A DNA stretch of 64,000 bases. Origin: JAHFPN01 sp963765745. GTDB lineage: Bacteria; Pseudomonadota; Alphaproteobacteria; Rhizobiales; Xanthobacteraceae. The translations under genes were made by a program, and so were the position numbers. This document shows positions 1-8,893 of this stretch, one piece after another. The stretch lies in the NCBI GenBank assembly GCA_963765745.1, contig CAVXXM010000005.1:122674-186673 (forward strand), in the 5' to 3' direction. Numbering within the stretch: position 1 is the stretch's first letter; each line of letters starts with the position of its first letter. The notes under the pieces are model-generated. The model did not search any database. It was given only the letters and a program-made list of their open reading frames with translations, and was not told where the DNA came from.

Positions 1-516
1 GAAGGTGATCTCGCGCTCGCCGGTCTGCTCCGCTTTCACGACGTGGCGGTAATAGAACGCCTGTCCGGGATTGTGCTTCTTCAGCACCTCGAACGACCAC
101 ACCACGTCTTCGGGCGTGATCGGCTTGCCGTCGTGCCAGCGCGCGCCGGCGCGCAGCCGGTAGGTGACCGAGGAAAAATCCGGCGGATGGCGGACCGCCT
201 CGGCGAGCAGGCCGTATTCGGTCGATACTTCGTCGAACGATTGCACCATCAACGCGTCATAGAGCAGCGTGAGGCCCACAGCCGCGGTGCCGCGCACCGG
301 AACAAAATTGAGGCTGTCGAAGCTGCCTTCGGTCGAGAGCCGCAGCAGGCCGCCCTTGGGCGCGGCCGGGTTCACGTAGTCGAAATGCTTGAAGCCCGGC
401 GCGTAGCGCGGCTGGCCCATCAGCGAAAGCGCGTGCAGCCACCCGGGCTCCTGCGCCGGCGCGGCGGTGGCGAGCAGCGCAAGCAGCGCGGCGGGCAGGA
501 TGCGCAGGATTTTCAC
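1..516 (-). CDS. Peptide ABC transporter substrate-binding protein, family 5 (YejA-like), partial
   Basis: The first 172 codons of a minus-strand gene that runs off the left edge. The start is a GTG at 514-516 with an ACGGAG ribosome site 8 bases upstream; no in-frame ATG fits better. It opens with a lipid-like signal peptide core (LPAALLALLATAAPA) and then a mature start containing GFKHFDYVNPAAPKGG, which is typical of periplasmic oligopeptide-binding proteins of the YejA type, followed by the family 5 core with YRLRAGARWHDGKPITPEDV. Its role would be to capture peptides in the periplasm for an ABC permease, but the permease genes lie outside the window. Family assignment is firm; the YejA subgroup is inferred from the N-terminal motif. 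Confidence 0.85.
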   Translation of the reverse strand, partial: MKILRILPAALLALLATAAPAQEPGWLHALSLMGQPRYAPGFKHFDYVNPAAPKGGLLRLSTEGSFDSLNFVPVRGTAAVGLTLLYDALMVQSFDEVSTEYGLLAEAVRHPPDFSSVTYRLRAGARWHDGKPITPEDVVWSFEVLKKHNPGQAFYYRHVVKAEQTGEREITF

Positions 517-642
517 GCGCGAACTCCGTCGTGGCCTCGATGCCGGACCTCGAATACCGGACTTGGCGGCCATTATGACGAATTTGCCCGGGCGCCCATA
601 GCGGCGCCAGAGTGAAACCTTCGTGAGATTACAGAGAGTTAA

Positions 643-1188
643 TTACTGCGCCTTGGGCAGCGGCTTGGGGCTGTCGGAGAGCGAGTTGAGATACGCGATC
701 ACGTCGGCGCGCTCGTTGCCCTTGTTAAGGCCGATGAAGGCCATGGAGGTGCCCGGCACCATGGCCTTGGGATTGAGCAGGTACTTATTCAGGTCGTCGA
801 TGGTCCAATGGCCCTGCATCATCTTCTTGAAATTGGTCGAGTAGGCGAAACCCGAAACCGCGCCCTTGTCGCGATCGAGTATGCCCCAGAGATTGGGGCC
901 GACCTTGTTGGGGCCGCCCTTGGCGAAGTCGTGGCAGGCCAGACATTTCTTGGCGACAGTCGCGCCCTTCTCGAGGTTCGCGCTGGCCAAGAGTTTTTCG
1001 ATCGGCTCATCGGGGACGGTCGCGGCGGCGGCAGTGCCGGGCGCGGTCTCGGTCACGGCGATGTCGTAGCCGGGCTTGGCCGGTTTCTTAGGGGCGAAAA
1101 TGCCGCCGGAAACGATATTCAGCGACAACGTAAACAGGCAGGTGCCGAGGATCGCCCCCAGAACCTTGTTCATCTCGAAGCCGCCCAT
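643..1188 (-). CDS. cycM: Membrane-anchored c-type cytochrome (CycM-like)
   Basis: A 181-residue cytochrome c with an uncleaved N-terminal membrane anchor (about residues 8-30), a short Ala/Pro-rich linker and one class I heme domain. The heme site is C82-L-A-C85-H86 and the likely distal ligand is M149 in PGTSMAF. In rhizobia, CycM-type proteins carry electrons from the bc1 complex to the aa3 terminal oxidase on the periplasmic face. The start at 1188 has a GGGAG site 5 bases upstream; a second Met at 1173 is possible. It is divergent from kdsB with about 115 bases between, the same neighbourhood seen in related genomes. The CycM name rests on length, anchor and context. Confidence 0.88.
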   Translation of the reverse strand: MGGFEMNKVLGAILGTCLFTLSLNIVSGGIFAPKKPAKPGYDIAVTETAPGTAAAATVPDEPIEKLLASANLEKGATVAKKCLACHDFAKGGPNKVGPNLWGILDRDKGAVSGFAYSTNFKKMMQGHWTIDDLNKYLLNPKAMVPGTSMAFIGLNKGNERADVIAYLNSLSDSPKPLPKAQ

Positions 1189-1304
1189 GCCCGCTCCCGA
1201 AGTCCCGCAAACCGGTTTGACCTAACGCTTTGCGCCCAGGCTGGCAACCCGTATAACCGCGCCGGCCCATGCTACTTTCTGCCGCTGTGGCCGCGTCCGG
1301 TCCC

Positions 1305-2066
1305 ATGTCCCGCGTGAGCAAACCTACCTCCGACGTGCTCGTGCTGATCCCGGCGCGGATGCACGCGACCCGGCTGCCCGGCAAGCCGCTCGCCGAAATC
1401 GCGGGCAAGCCCATGATCCTGCACGTGGTGGAGCGGGCGCTTGAGGCGGCGCTCGGGCCGGTGTGGGTCGCGACCGACGCGCCGGAGATCGCGCGCGCGG
1501 TGGAGAGTGCCGGACACCGCGCGGTGCTGACGCGCGCGGATCATGCTTCGGGCTCGGACCGCATTTTCGAAGCTTTGGGTATGATCGATCCGGGCGGCGA
1601 GGCGAAAATCATAGTCAATATCCAGGGCGACCTGCCGACCGTGGAGGCGCGCGCGATTCGGGCCGCACTTTTGCCGCTCGAGGACGAAGCGGTGGCCATC
1701 GGCACGATCGCCGCGGAGATTCGAAATCCCTCCGAGCGTACCGATCCAAACGTAGTCAAGGTCGTGGGCACCCCGGTCGCGGCCGGCCGTCTGCGCGCAC
1801 TCTATTTCACCCGCGCCAGCGCGCCGGCAGGCGAGGGTCCACTCTACCATCACATCGGTCTCTACGCTTACCGGCGCAAGGCGCTCGAGAGCTTCGTCCG
1901 GCTGCCGCCATCGGCGCTGGAGAAGCGCGAGCGGCTCGAGCAATTGCGCGCGCTCGAAGCGAACATGCGCATCGATGTGGGGATCGTTGACGCGGTTCCG
2001 CTCGGCGTCGATACTCCGGCCGACCTGGACAAGGCCCGCGCGCTGCTTGCGGGCAAGCAGCGGTGA
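1305..2066 (+). CDS. kdsB: 3-deoxy-manno-octulosonate cytidylyltransferase
   Basis: CMP-Kdo synthetase activates Kdo with CTP for lipid A core assembly in the cytoplasm. The protein is 253 residues, the usual KdsB length. The nucleotide-binding signature is VLIPARMHATRLPGKPLAEI near the start, with NIQGDLP about residue 105 and a C-terminal IDTPxDL-type motif (LGVDTPADLDKA). The frame is open 36 bases further upstream, but the Met at 1305 puts the signature at the normal distance from the N terminus. It is followed 13 bases later by pheA, so the two are probably cotranscribed. The codon at 1440-1442 is an in-frame CTT before GAG, useful as a control for the frameshift sites elsewhere. Confidence 0.95.
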   Translation: MSRVSKPTSDVLVLIPARMHATRLPGKPLAEIAGKPMILHVVERALEAALGPVWVATDAPEIARAVESAGHRAVLTRADHASGSDRIFEALGMIDPGGEAKIIVNIQGDLPTVEARAIRAALLPLEDEAVAIGTIAAEIRNPSERTDPNVVKVVGTPVAAGRLRALYFTRASAPAGEGPLYHHIGLYAYRRKALESFVRLPPSALEKRERLEQLRALEANMRIDVGIVDAVPLGVDTPADLDKARALLAGKQR

Positions 2067-2079
2067 AGGCCCAATCTCA

Positions 2080-2943
2080 ATGAGCAAGAAACGCATCGTC
2101 TTCCAGGGCGAGCCGGGTGCGAATTCGCACATCGCTTGCCACAAGGCCTATCCGGGCTACGAAGCCGTTCCGTGCGCGACCTTCGAGGACGCCTTCGCGG
2201 CGGTGAAGAGCGGCCGGGCTGAGCTTGCGATGATTCCGATCGAGAATTCGGTCGCCGGCCGCGTCGCCGATATTCACCACCTGATGCCGACCTCGGGCCT
2301 GCACATCATCGCGGAATATTTCTCGCCGATCCGCCACCAGCTCATGGCGCCGAAGGGCGCGACGCTCTCGACGATCGAGACCGTGCAGAGCCATATCCAT
2401 GCGCTCGGCCAGTGCCGCAAGGTCATTCGCAAGCTCGGCCTGAGGAGCGTAATCGGCGCCGATACCGCGGGCTCGGCCCGCGAGATCGCCGAAGCCAAGG
2501 ACAAGACGCGTGCGGCCATCGCCTCGCGGCTCGCCGCGAATATCTACAAGCTCAAGATTCTGCGAGAGAACATCGAGGACGAGAAACACAACACCACTCG
2601 CTTCATCGTGCTTTCCCGCAAGGCCAAGTGGGCGCCGCGCGATACCAGGAAAGTCGTCACCACCTTCGTGTTCGAGGTGCGGAACATTCCCGCCGCGCTC
2701 TACAAGGCGCTCGGCGGGTTCGCCACCAACGGCATCAACATGACCAAGCTCGAGAGCTATATGGTCAGCGGCAGCTTCGCGGCCACGCAATTCTACGCCG
2801 ATGTGGAAGGCCATCCGACGGAGCGGGGCTTGGAGTTGGCGCTAGAGGAGCTGAAATTCGTTACCCGGCCGGATTCGCTGAAGATTCTCGGCGTCTATGC
2901 AGCGCATCCCTATCGGATCGCAGCCGCGGCCAAGGCGGGCTGA
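2080..2943 (+). CDS. pheA: Prephenate dehydratase
   Basis: Converts prephenate to phenylpyruvate in phenylalanine synthesis. The 287-residue protein has a monofunctional dehydratase domain (residues about 5-185, starting IVFQGEPGANSHIA) and a C-terminal ACT domain (about 200-275) with the phenylalanine-binding ESYM motif region (MTKLESYMVSG). TRF in NTTRFIVL is the catalytic Thr motif of the family. There is no chorismate mutase domain. The start is the ATG at 2080, 13 bases after the kdsB stop; the frame is open further upstream inside kdsB but that part is antisense-like noise. The ACT domain implies feedback inhibition by phenylalanine, known for the family. Confidence 0.96.
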   Translation: MSKKRIVFQGEPGANSHIACHKAYPGYEAVPCATFEDAFAAVKSGRAELAMIPIENSVAGRVADIHHLMPTSGLHIIAEYFSPIRHQLMAPKGATLSTIETVQSHIHALGQCRKVIRKLGLRSVIGADTAGSAREIAEAKDKTRAAIASRLAANIYKLKILRENIEDEKHNTTRFIVLSRKAKWAPRDTRKVVTTFVFEVRNIPAALYKALGGFATNGINMTKLESYMVSGSFAATQFYADVEGHPTERGLELALEELKFVTRPDSLKILGVYAAHPYRIAAAAKAG

Positions 2944-2963
2944 CGAAGACTATTCGTCCAAGA

Positions 2964-3923
2964 CTACTCGCTTAAGACCGCCGCCCCGCGTTCCACATAG
3001 GCGCGGATCAGGTGGTGCGCGATCGCTATCGGCGGCGGCACGAAGAGATCGTTCGGGTGCTTGCGCGCCAGCATCTGCGCGGCTTCGGCGCGCGAAAACC
3101 AGCGCCCGTCCTCGAGCTCGTTGCGGTCGATTTTCAAGTGAACCGCGCTCGCCTCGGCGTGGCAGCCGATCATCAGCGACATCGGAAACGGCCAGGGCTG
3201 GGAGGCGAAATAACGCACGCGGCCGACCGTAACGCCGGCCTCCTCGAAGGTTTCGCGACGCACCGCGTCCTCGATCGACTCGCCGGGCTCGATGAATCCG
3301 GCAAGGCACGACCACATATTCCCCGGAAACCGGGCCGAGCGGCCAAGCAGGCAATTGTCCTTGTCGATCGCGAGCATGATGACGCACGGATCGGTGCGCG
3401 GAAAATGCTGCGCGCTGCAGGTTCCGCAGTCGCGCCGCCAGCCGGCCTCGGAATTACGCGTCGGCGCGCCGCAATTGGCACAGAAACGGTGCCGTGCATG
3501 CCAGGCCATCAGTGCCTTGGCGGCGGCGATGGGCCCGAGCAGGTCGTCGCTGACCAGCGCCTTCATCGCGACGGTGCGCAGATCGGTGACGAGGAAAGCG
3601 GCATCGCCCTCGATCTTCGCCGCGTCCGCTGCCGCGAGGGCATGGGCGAAATGGGCCGCGTCGCCATGGAGGCCGATCAAGATCGTCTCCGGCGCAGGCC
3701 CGAGCTTCACCGCGTCGGCGGTCGTGAACAGTGGATCGAGCTTGCCGTTTTTCTGCGCGAGCACGATGCGCTCGCCGGAAATCACATAGGCGCGTGCGTC
3801 GGGGTGCGCATAGACGCGCGCGACGAAATCGGCGTCACCGCGCCGCTCGGCGGCGCGGTCGAGCCGCGATCCGGCATAGGCGAGATACGGCGGCGGGCCG
3901 AGTGTTGTGTTGCGATCGGACAT
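2964..3923 (-). CDS. nudC: NADH pyrophosphatase, Nudix family
   Basis: Hydrolyses NAD(H) to NMN(H) and AMP and is the family known to remove NAD caps from RNA. The protein is 319 residues. A four-cysteine zinc ribbon (C148, C151, C166, C169) precedes the Nudix box, G209 to G230, with the REXXEE core RETFEE. The NudC-specific motif SQPWPFPMS follows at 241-249. An N-terminal substrate-domain precedes them. The Met at 3923 was chosen because the 15 codons upstream are not conserved in style. It lies 45 bases downstream of the HIT gene on the same strand, so both nucleotide hydrolases may share a transcript. Confidence 0.95.
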   Translation of the reverse strand: MSDRNTTLGPPPYLAYAGSRLDRAAERRGDADFVARVYAHPDARAYVISGERIVLAQKNGKLDPLFTTADAVKLGPAPETILIGLHGDAAHFAHALAAADAAKIEGDAAFLVTDLRTVAMKALVSDDLLGPIAAAKALMAWHARHRFCANCGAPTRNSEAGWRRDCGTCSAQHFPRTDPCVIMLAIDKDNCLLGRSARFPGNMWSCLAGFIEPGESIEDAVRRETFEEAGVTVGRVRYFASQPWPFPMSLMIGCHAEASAVHLKIDRNELEDGRWFSRAEAAQMLARKHPNDLFVPPPIAIAHHLIRAYVERGAAVLSE

Positions 3924-3968
3924 GGGAAATTGCGGCGGGACGCTCGCACGCGGCGTCCGCGCGTGCAA

Positions 3969-4386
3969 CTAGGCGAAGCCGAAGCCGCGTTTGATCTTGG
4001 TCACGATCGCATCGCGCGTTGCGGCCTCGTAAGGCACGCGCTCGCCGGCGCCCCAGACCGTGCCGACGCCGGCGATGTCGTCGGCGAAGCGGGCGACCAC
4101 GTGAATGTGGAGCTGGTGCACGATCATGCCGAGAGCGGCGGTGTTCAGCTTCTGACAATTGGTGGCCGCCTGCAGAATCCGCGACGCAAGCGCGATCTCC
4201 TCGATCAGCCGCGTGCGGTCATGGGCGGATAGATCGAAAATCTCAACCAGGCCCGGCTGGCGCGGGACGAGAACGAGCCAGGGAAATCGTCGTGTCATCG
4301 CGAAGCAACACGGCGCAAAGCGGCAGGTCGCCTAACTGTGCGGACTCGGCTTCGAGCCACGGATCGATCCGGAAACGATGCGGCAT
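3969..4386 (-). CDS. HIT-family hydrolase (frameshifted)
   Basis: A histidine-triad nucleotide-binding protein of about 138 residues. The active site HQLHIHVVAR lies in the second half. The N-terminal part (RIDPWLEAESAQLGDLPLCAVLLRDD) is in a different frame from the rest (TRRFPWLVLVPRQPG onward); removing one A near 4298, where ACGCGA reads ACGACGA, joins them into a normal HIT domain. Start at the ATG 4384-4386. The shift is one of many of the same kind in this window and is judged to be a sequencing error. Substrate cannot be told from sequence; HIT proteins split nucleoside phosphoramidates or dinucleotides. Confidence 0.85.
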
Positions 4387-4493
4387 GGCTCCCCTCGCCG
4401 CACAGCCTAAGTCCGGTTCGGGTTCCGAGACAATGACGGTGGATCGGGGGGCTGGGTGCTTGCCATTGCAGTGCGAAGAGACGATAAAAGAGC

Positions 4494-4590
4494 GGGAGGT
4501 TGGCGGTGGACGAGCCACTCGCCAACCGGGTCAGGTCCGGAAGGAAGCAGCCCTAACGAGACCGGTTCGGGTTATCGGTCCAGCCTCCCA
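4494..4590 (+). ncRNA. ffs: Signal recognition particle RNA, small bacterial type
   Basis: About 97 nt with the invariant Ffh-binding loop: GGTCAGGTCCGGAAGGAAGC, including the GGAA tetraloop and asymmetric loop. The ends GGGAGG and CCTCCC pair to close the hairpin. Size and position immediately before dnaX match other alphaproteobacteria. It partners Ffh and FtsY in cotranslational membrane targeting. Confidence 0.95.
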
Positions 4591-4668
4591 CTTTCCTCCT
4601 CGATCGTGAGCGGGCCGGCGCTACCGCAGACGATGCGAGCGCGCCGGTCGACGCGGAATCGTGAGCCC

Positions 4669-6468
4669 ATGGACGACTCCCCAGAGCGAGCGAAGAAGGG
4701 TGGCGCCGAGAGCGGCGGGCTCTTGGGCCGCGCCGCGGCGGACGGCTATCGGGTGCTGGCGCGCAAGTATCGCCCGGGCACCTTCGCCGAGCTGATCGGC
4801 CAGGACGCCATGGTGCGCACGCTCACCAATGCGTTCGCGCAGGGGCGAATCGCGCAGGCCTATCTGCTCACCGGTGTCCGCGGCGTCGGCAAGACCACGA
4901 CCGCGCGGATTCTGGCGCGCGCGCTGAACTACGAGCCGAAGGAAGCGGGCGGCGGCGGACCGACCCTCGACATGCCGGTGCTCGGCCGCCACTGCGAAGC
5001 GATCATGGAGAGCCGCCATATCGACGTGATCGAGATGGACGCGGCTTCGCACAACGGCGTCGAAGACGTGCGCCAGATCAACGAAGCGGTGCGCTACACG
5101 CCGGTTTCGGCGCGTTACAAGATTTATATTCTCGATGAAGTTCACATGTTCTCGAGCGCGGCGTTCAACGCGCTGCTGAAGACGCTCGAAGAGCCGCCGC
5201 CGCACGTGAAATTTATCTTCGCGACCACCGAGGTGCGGAAAGTTCCGGTGACGATTCTGTCTCGTTGCCAGCGCTTCGATCTGAAGCGGGTCGAGGCCGA
5301 CGCGATCGTGAAGCATCTCGCCGAGATCGCGGACAAGGAAAAGGCCAAGACCGAGCCCGAGGCGCTGGCGCTGATCGCGCGGGCGGCCGAAGGCTCGGTG
5401 CGCGATTCGCTCTCGCTGTTCGACCACGCCATTGCGCACGGCGGCGGCACGGTGAAAGCGGAAGAAGTGCGTACCATGCTCGGGCTGGCAGACCGGGCGC
5501 GGGTGATCGATCTGTTCGAGTCGATAATGAAAGGCGACATCGCGGCGGCGCTCGGCGAATTTCGTGCGCAGTACGAGATCGGCGCCGATCCGGCGGTGAT
5601 CCTCACCGATCTCGCGGAATTCACGCACCTGCTCACCCGCTTCAAGGTACTGCCGGCAACGGCGGACGACCGCAGCCTGATCGAAGCCGAGCGCAAGCGC
5701 GGCCGCGAGATGGCGGCGGGGCTTTCGATCCAGACGCTTTCGCGCGCCTGGCAGATGTTGACGAAAGGCATTTTCGAGGTGCAAAGCTCGGGCAAGCCGG
5801 CCCAGGCGGCAGAAATGGTGCTGGTGCGGCTCACCTATGCCGCCGACCTGCCGACGCCGGACGAGGCGCTCAAGGCGCTGCGCGAGGGCGATAACGCAGG
5901 TGGCGGTGCTCCGTCGGCCGGCGCCAAGCCCTCCGATGGCGGCCCACGACTTTCGATTGCGGCGGACGGCGGCGCGACGGCACGCGCGATCCGGCAACCG
6001 GCCCGCGAGCCCGAAGCATCCGTCAAGGCGCTTCCCGTATTGGCGACGCTCGAGGACGTGGCGGCGCTTGCCGCGGCCAAGCGCGACATCAAGCTCAAGC
6101 ACGCGGTCGAGAATTATCTGCGGCTGGTGCGCATGGAGGAGGGGCGCCTCGAAGTGGCGTTCATGCCCGGCGCGCCGTCGAATCTAGCGGGTGAGCTGGG
6201 GACCCGGCTTACCGAATGGACCGGCAAGCGCTGGTTCGTCACTGTCTCGCGCGAGGCCGGCGCCGAGACGCTCGCCGCCGCCGCTTCGGCCGCGCGCGAA
6301 GCGAAGAAGCGCGACGTGCGCAGCGATCCGCTGGTCGAAGCGGTGCTGAAGCGTTTCCCTGGCGCCGAGATCGTCGCGGTTACCAAACCCGGCGCGGCCG
6401 ATGTGGCTCCGGAGCTGGAGGCAAACGATCCCGACATGCCGCCGTTCGAGGCAGAGGACGAGCGCTGA
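4669..6468 (+). CDS. dnaX: DNA polymerase III subunit gamma/tau
   Basis: Clamp-loader ATPase, 599 residues. Walker A is GVRGVGKT at 69-76, the DExx box ILDEVHMFSSAAFNALL lies about 155-171, and the sensor/arginine-finger region ILSRCQRFDL follows. The zinc module keeps one Cys (GRHCEAI) and lacks the other three, with LDMPVLGRHCEAIMESRH instead; this is the common rhizobial form. Domain III and a long variable C-terminal region follow, ending in an acidic tail. Start chosen at ATG 4669, 79 bases after the SRP RNA. It begins the dnaX-ebfC-recR operon (3-base gap, then a 1-base overlap). Confidence 0.95.
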   Translation: MDDSPERAKKGGAESGGLLGRAAADGYRVLARKYRPGTFAELIGQDAMVRTLTNAFAQGRIAQAYLLTGVRGVGKTTTARILARALNYEPKEAGGGGPTLDMPVLGRHCEAIMESRHIDVIEMDAASHNGVEDVRQINEAVRYTPVSARYKIYILDEVHMFSSAAFNALLKTLEEPPPHVKFIFATTEVRKVPVTILSRCQRFDLKRVEADAIVKHLAEIADKEKAKTEPEALALIARAAEGSVRDSLSLFDHAIAHGGGTVKAEEVRTMLGLADRARVIDLFESIMKGDIAAALGEFRAQYEIGADPAVILTDLAEFTHLLTRFKVLPATADDRSLIEAERKRGREMAAGLSIQTLSRAWQMLTKGIFEVQSSGKPAQAAEMVLVRLTYAADLPTPDEALKALREGDNAGGGAPSAGAKPSDGGPRLSIAADGGATARAIRQPAREPEASVKALPVLATLEDVAALAAAKRDIKLKHAVENYLRLVRMEEGRLEVAFMPGAPSNLAGELGTRLTEWTGKRWFVTVSREAGAETLAAAASAAREAKKRDVRSDPLVEAVLKRFPGAEIVAVTKPGAADVAPELEANDPDMPPFEAEDER

Positions 6469-6471
6469 GTC

Positions 6472-6792
6472 ATGGCCGACCTCCTGGGCATGATGCAGAA
6501 GGTGAAGGAGCTGCAAGACAAGATGCAGCAGCTCCAGGCCGAGCTCGAAACCCTCGAAGTCGTGGGCACCTCCGGCGGCGGGCTCGTTACCGTCACGCTC
6601 TCGGCCAAGGGCGCGATGAAGAAACTCGTGGTCGATCCGAGCCTTATGAAGCCCGGCGAAAGGGAAATCGTCGAGGATCTCGTCGTGGCCGCGCACGCCG
6701 ATGCGCGCGTCAAGGCCGAACGCCTGGTCGAAGAGAAGGCCAAGGCGCTCACCGGCGGCCTGCCGCTGCCGCCGGGGATGAAGCTGTTCTGA
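6472..6792 (+). CDS. ebfC: YbaB/EbfC nucleoid-associated protein
   Basis: A 106-residue DNA-binding protein of the YbaB family. The N-terminal helix LLGMMQKVKELQDKMQQLQA forms the coiled part of the dimer, followed by VVGTSGGGLVTVTLSAKGAM and the family motif VDPSLMKPGE, and a C-terminal LTGGLPLPPGM tail. It sits between dnaX and recR, its near-universal position in bacteria, and its stop overlaps the recR start by one base. Confidence 0.95.
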   Translation: MADLLGMMQKVKELQDKMQQLQAELETLEVVGTSGGGLVTVTLSAKGAMKKLVVDPSLMKPGEREIVEDLVVAAHADARVKAERLVEEKAKALTGGLPLPPGMKLF

Positions 6793-7397
6793 TGGCCCGC
6801 GCCGTCGCCGGTCCCGAGATCGAGCGCCTGATCCAGTTGCTCGCGCGCCTGCCCGGGCTCGGGCCGCGCTCGGCGCGGCGCGCGGCGCTGCATCTGGTGC
6901 GCCGCCGCGTCGAGCTGATGGAGCCCTTGTCGGCGGCGCTCGCCGACGCGCTATCCAAGATCGAAATCTGCGGCACCTGCGGCAACGTGGACACGCGCGA
7001 CCCATGCACCGTTTGCGCCGACGTCTCGCGCGACCGCTCGATCCTGGTCGTGGTGGAGAACGTCGCCGACCTGTGGGCGCTGGAGCGAGCGGCTGCGGTT
7101 TCAGGCCGCTATCACGTGCTCGGCGGCACGCTGTCGCCGCTCGACGGGGTCGGGCCCGACGACCTCAATCTCGCGAGCCTGGTCGCGCGCGTGCGCGGGG
7201 GAGAATTCAAGGAAGTATTACTGGCGCTGAATGCCACCGTCGACGGGCAGACCACCGCGCATTACGTGACCGATCTGCTGCGCGATACGGGCGTGAAGAT
7301 CACGCGGCTGGCGCACGGCGTGCCGGTCGGCGGCGAGCTCGATTATTTGGACGAGGGCACGCTCGCGGCGGCGATCCGGCAGCGCACGCCGTTCTAG
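6792..7397 (+). CDS. recR: Recombination mediator RecR
   Basis: Works with RecO (and RecF) to load RecA at gaps. The 201-residue protein has the N-terminal helix-hairpin-helix (LARLPGLGPRSARRAALHL), a C4 zinc finger (CGTCGN then CTVC), a Toprim domain starting at ILVVVENVADLWALE, and the C-terminal Walker-like end LDYLDEGTLAAAI. Start ATG at 6792 shares its A with the ebfC stop. It ends against ampG, whose stop overlaps by 4 bases on the other strand. Confidence 0.96.
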   Translation: MARAVAGPEIERLIQLLARLPGLGPRSARRAALHLVRRRVELMEPLSAALADALSKIEICGTCGNVDTRDPCTVCADVSRDRSILVVVENVADLWALERAAAVSGRYHVLGGTLSPLDGVGPDDLNLASLVARVRGGEFKEVLLALNATVDGQTTAHYVTDLLRDTGVKITRLAHGVPVGGELDYLDEGTLAAAIRQRTPF

Positions 7398-8743
7398 GGT
7401 TTCCGTTCCAACTCCGCGAAGTGCCCGCGCCGGTCGAGCCACCACAGCAAGACGAGGCTCGGAAGCGCCGATAGCGCCGTCAGTGTGAAGAACCAGATCC
7501 AGCCGGCGCTTTCCGCGAGGAAGCCGCCGCCCGATGCGAGCGTGGTGCGGCCAACGGCGGCGAGCGCGGTCAAGAGCGCGAATTGGGTCGCGGTATGGAT
7601 GCGGTCGCGGCACAGCGCCGAGAGATAGGCCACGAAAATCACCGTGCCGATCGAGCCGGTGAAGTTCTCGACCACGATGGTGACGGTGAGCGCCGCGTGG
7701 CTGGCGCCGACATAGGCCTGCCAGACGAAGACGAGGTTCGAGCCCATCTGCAGGAAGGCCGCGATCCATAGGCTGGTGGATAGCGGCAGCGCGCGGGCGA
7801 TGACGCCGCCGGCAACCGCGCCGGCGAGCGACGCGGCGAGACCCACGCCTTTCACGATCGCCGCATAGGCGGCCTTGTCGAAGCCGATGGCGAGCACGAA
7901 CGGCCCGGTCATCACGCCGGCGAAGGCGTCGCAAAACTTGAACAGCACCACGAACAGGAGGATCAGGATCGCAAAATCGCGGGTGAGGAATTCGCGGAAA
8001 GCGCCGAACGCGGTATTGAGCACGCGTGTAAGCGCATCGGTGCGGGGGCCTTCGGCGGCGGGTTTCTCCGGCGCGGGCGGCTCGCGGGCAAGCAAGGTTG
8101 TAACCAGCCCGACGGCAAGGAAGAGGGCCGCCGCCGCATAGCCCCAAGCCCAGACAATCGTTGGCGCTACGCCCACGTGCTCGAGCCATGCGACGAAGCC
8201 GATGACACCGGCGGTCGAGACCAGCATGCCGACGCGATAGGCCATCACATAGGCGGCCATGCCGGCGGCCTGTTCGCTGGTGTCGAGGCTTTCGACGCGG
8301 AAGGCGTCGATCACGATGTCCTGGGTGGCGGAAGCGGCCGCCACCAGCAGCGCGCCGATCGCCACGGCGAACGGCGCCGTCACCGGGTCGCGGGTGCCGA
8401 GGAAGACGATCGCGACCGCGAGCAGAAGCTGCGAGAGCACGAGCCAGCCGCGCCGCCGGCCGAGCCGGCGCGAGAGCCACGGCACGTCGAGGGCGTCCAC
8501 CAGCGGCGCCCAGAGGAACTTGATCGTGTAGGGCAGGCCGACGAGCGAGAACAGTCCGATGGTGCCGAGATCGACGCCGCGGTCAGCCATCCAGAGCGCG
8601 AGCGTGGAGCCGGAAAGCGCCAGCGGCAGGCCGGCGGAAAAACCGAGGAACAGCACGATCAGAACGCGCGGGCGCAGATAAACAGCGAAGGCGGCAAGCC
8701 AGCCGCCGCGTTTCTCAGCTCGCTCGAGCGTCGATTCGGCCAT
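7394..8743 (-). CDS. ampG: AmpG-type muropeptide permease (MFS)
   Basis: A 449-residue major-facilitator transporter with 12-14 predicted membrane segments. The start PRVLIVLFLGFSAGLPLALS and the SATQDIVIDAFRVE segment after helix 4 are the AmpG signatures. AmpG imports GlcNAc-anhydroMurNAc peptides from the periplasm for cell-wall recycling and, where present, feeds AmpR-controlled beta-lactamase induction. No recycling or ampC genes are adjacent, so the physiological context is inferred from the family only. It converges on recR with a 4-base overlap. Confidence 0.9.
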   Translation of the reverse strand: MAESTLERAEKRGGWLAAFAVYLRPRVLIVLFLGFSAGLPLALSGSTLALWMADRGVDLGTIGLFSLVGLPYTIKFLWAPLVDALDVPWLSRRLGRRRGWLVLSQLLLAVAIVFLGTRDPVTAPFAVAIGALLVAAASATQDIVIDAFRVESLDTSEQAAGMAAYVMAYRVGMLVSTAGVIGFVAWLEHVGVAPTIVWAWGYAAAALFLAVGLVTTLLAREPPAPEKPAAEGPRTDALTRVLNTAFGAFREFLTRDFAILILLFVVLFKFCDAFAGVMTGPFVLAIGFDKAAYAAIVKGVGLAASLAGAVAGGVIARALPLSTSLWIAAFLQMGSNLVFVWQAYVGASHAALTVTIVVENFTGSIGTVIFVAYLSALCRDRIHTATQFALLTALAAVGRTTLASGGGFLAESAGWIWFFTLTALSALPSLVLLWWLDRRGHFAELERKP

Positions 8744-8763
8744 GGGGTGTTTTACTCGCCCTT

Positions 8764-8888
8764 GTCATTCCGGGCGAGCGCCGCTTTGGCCGCGCGAGGC
8801 CCGGAATCCATATTCACCGGCTGTGGTTATGGATTCCGGGTTCGCCACGCCTTCGCCCTTCGGGCTTCGGCGGGCGCCCCGGAATGAC
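8764..8888. repeat. Palindromic intergenic repeat, copy A
   Basis: Lies between ampG (start side) and rmuC (end side). Outer ends GTCATTCC and GGAATGAC are inverted repeats. Inside are CCCGGAATCCATATTCACCG and TATGGATTCCGGG, which pair as a second inverted repeat. A diverged copy with the same order of blocks is at 46373-46476. It resembles the abundant palindromic repeats of Bradyrhizobium and relatives; no coding capacity. Confidence 0.75.
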
Positions 8889-8893
8889 AGGTT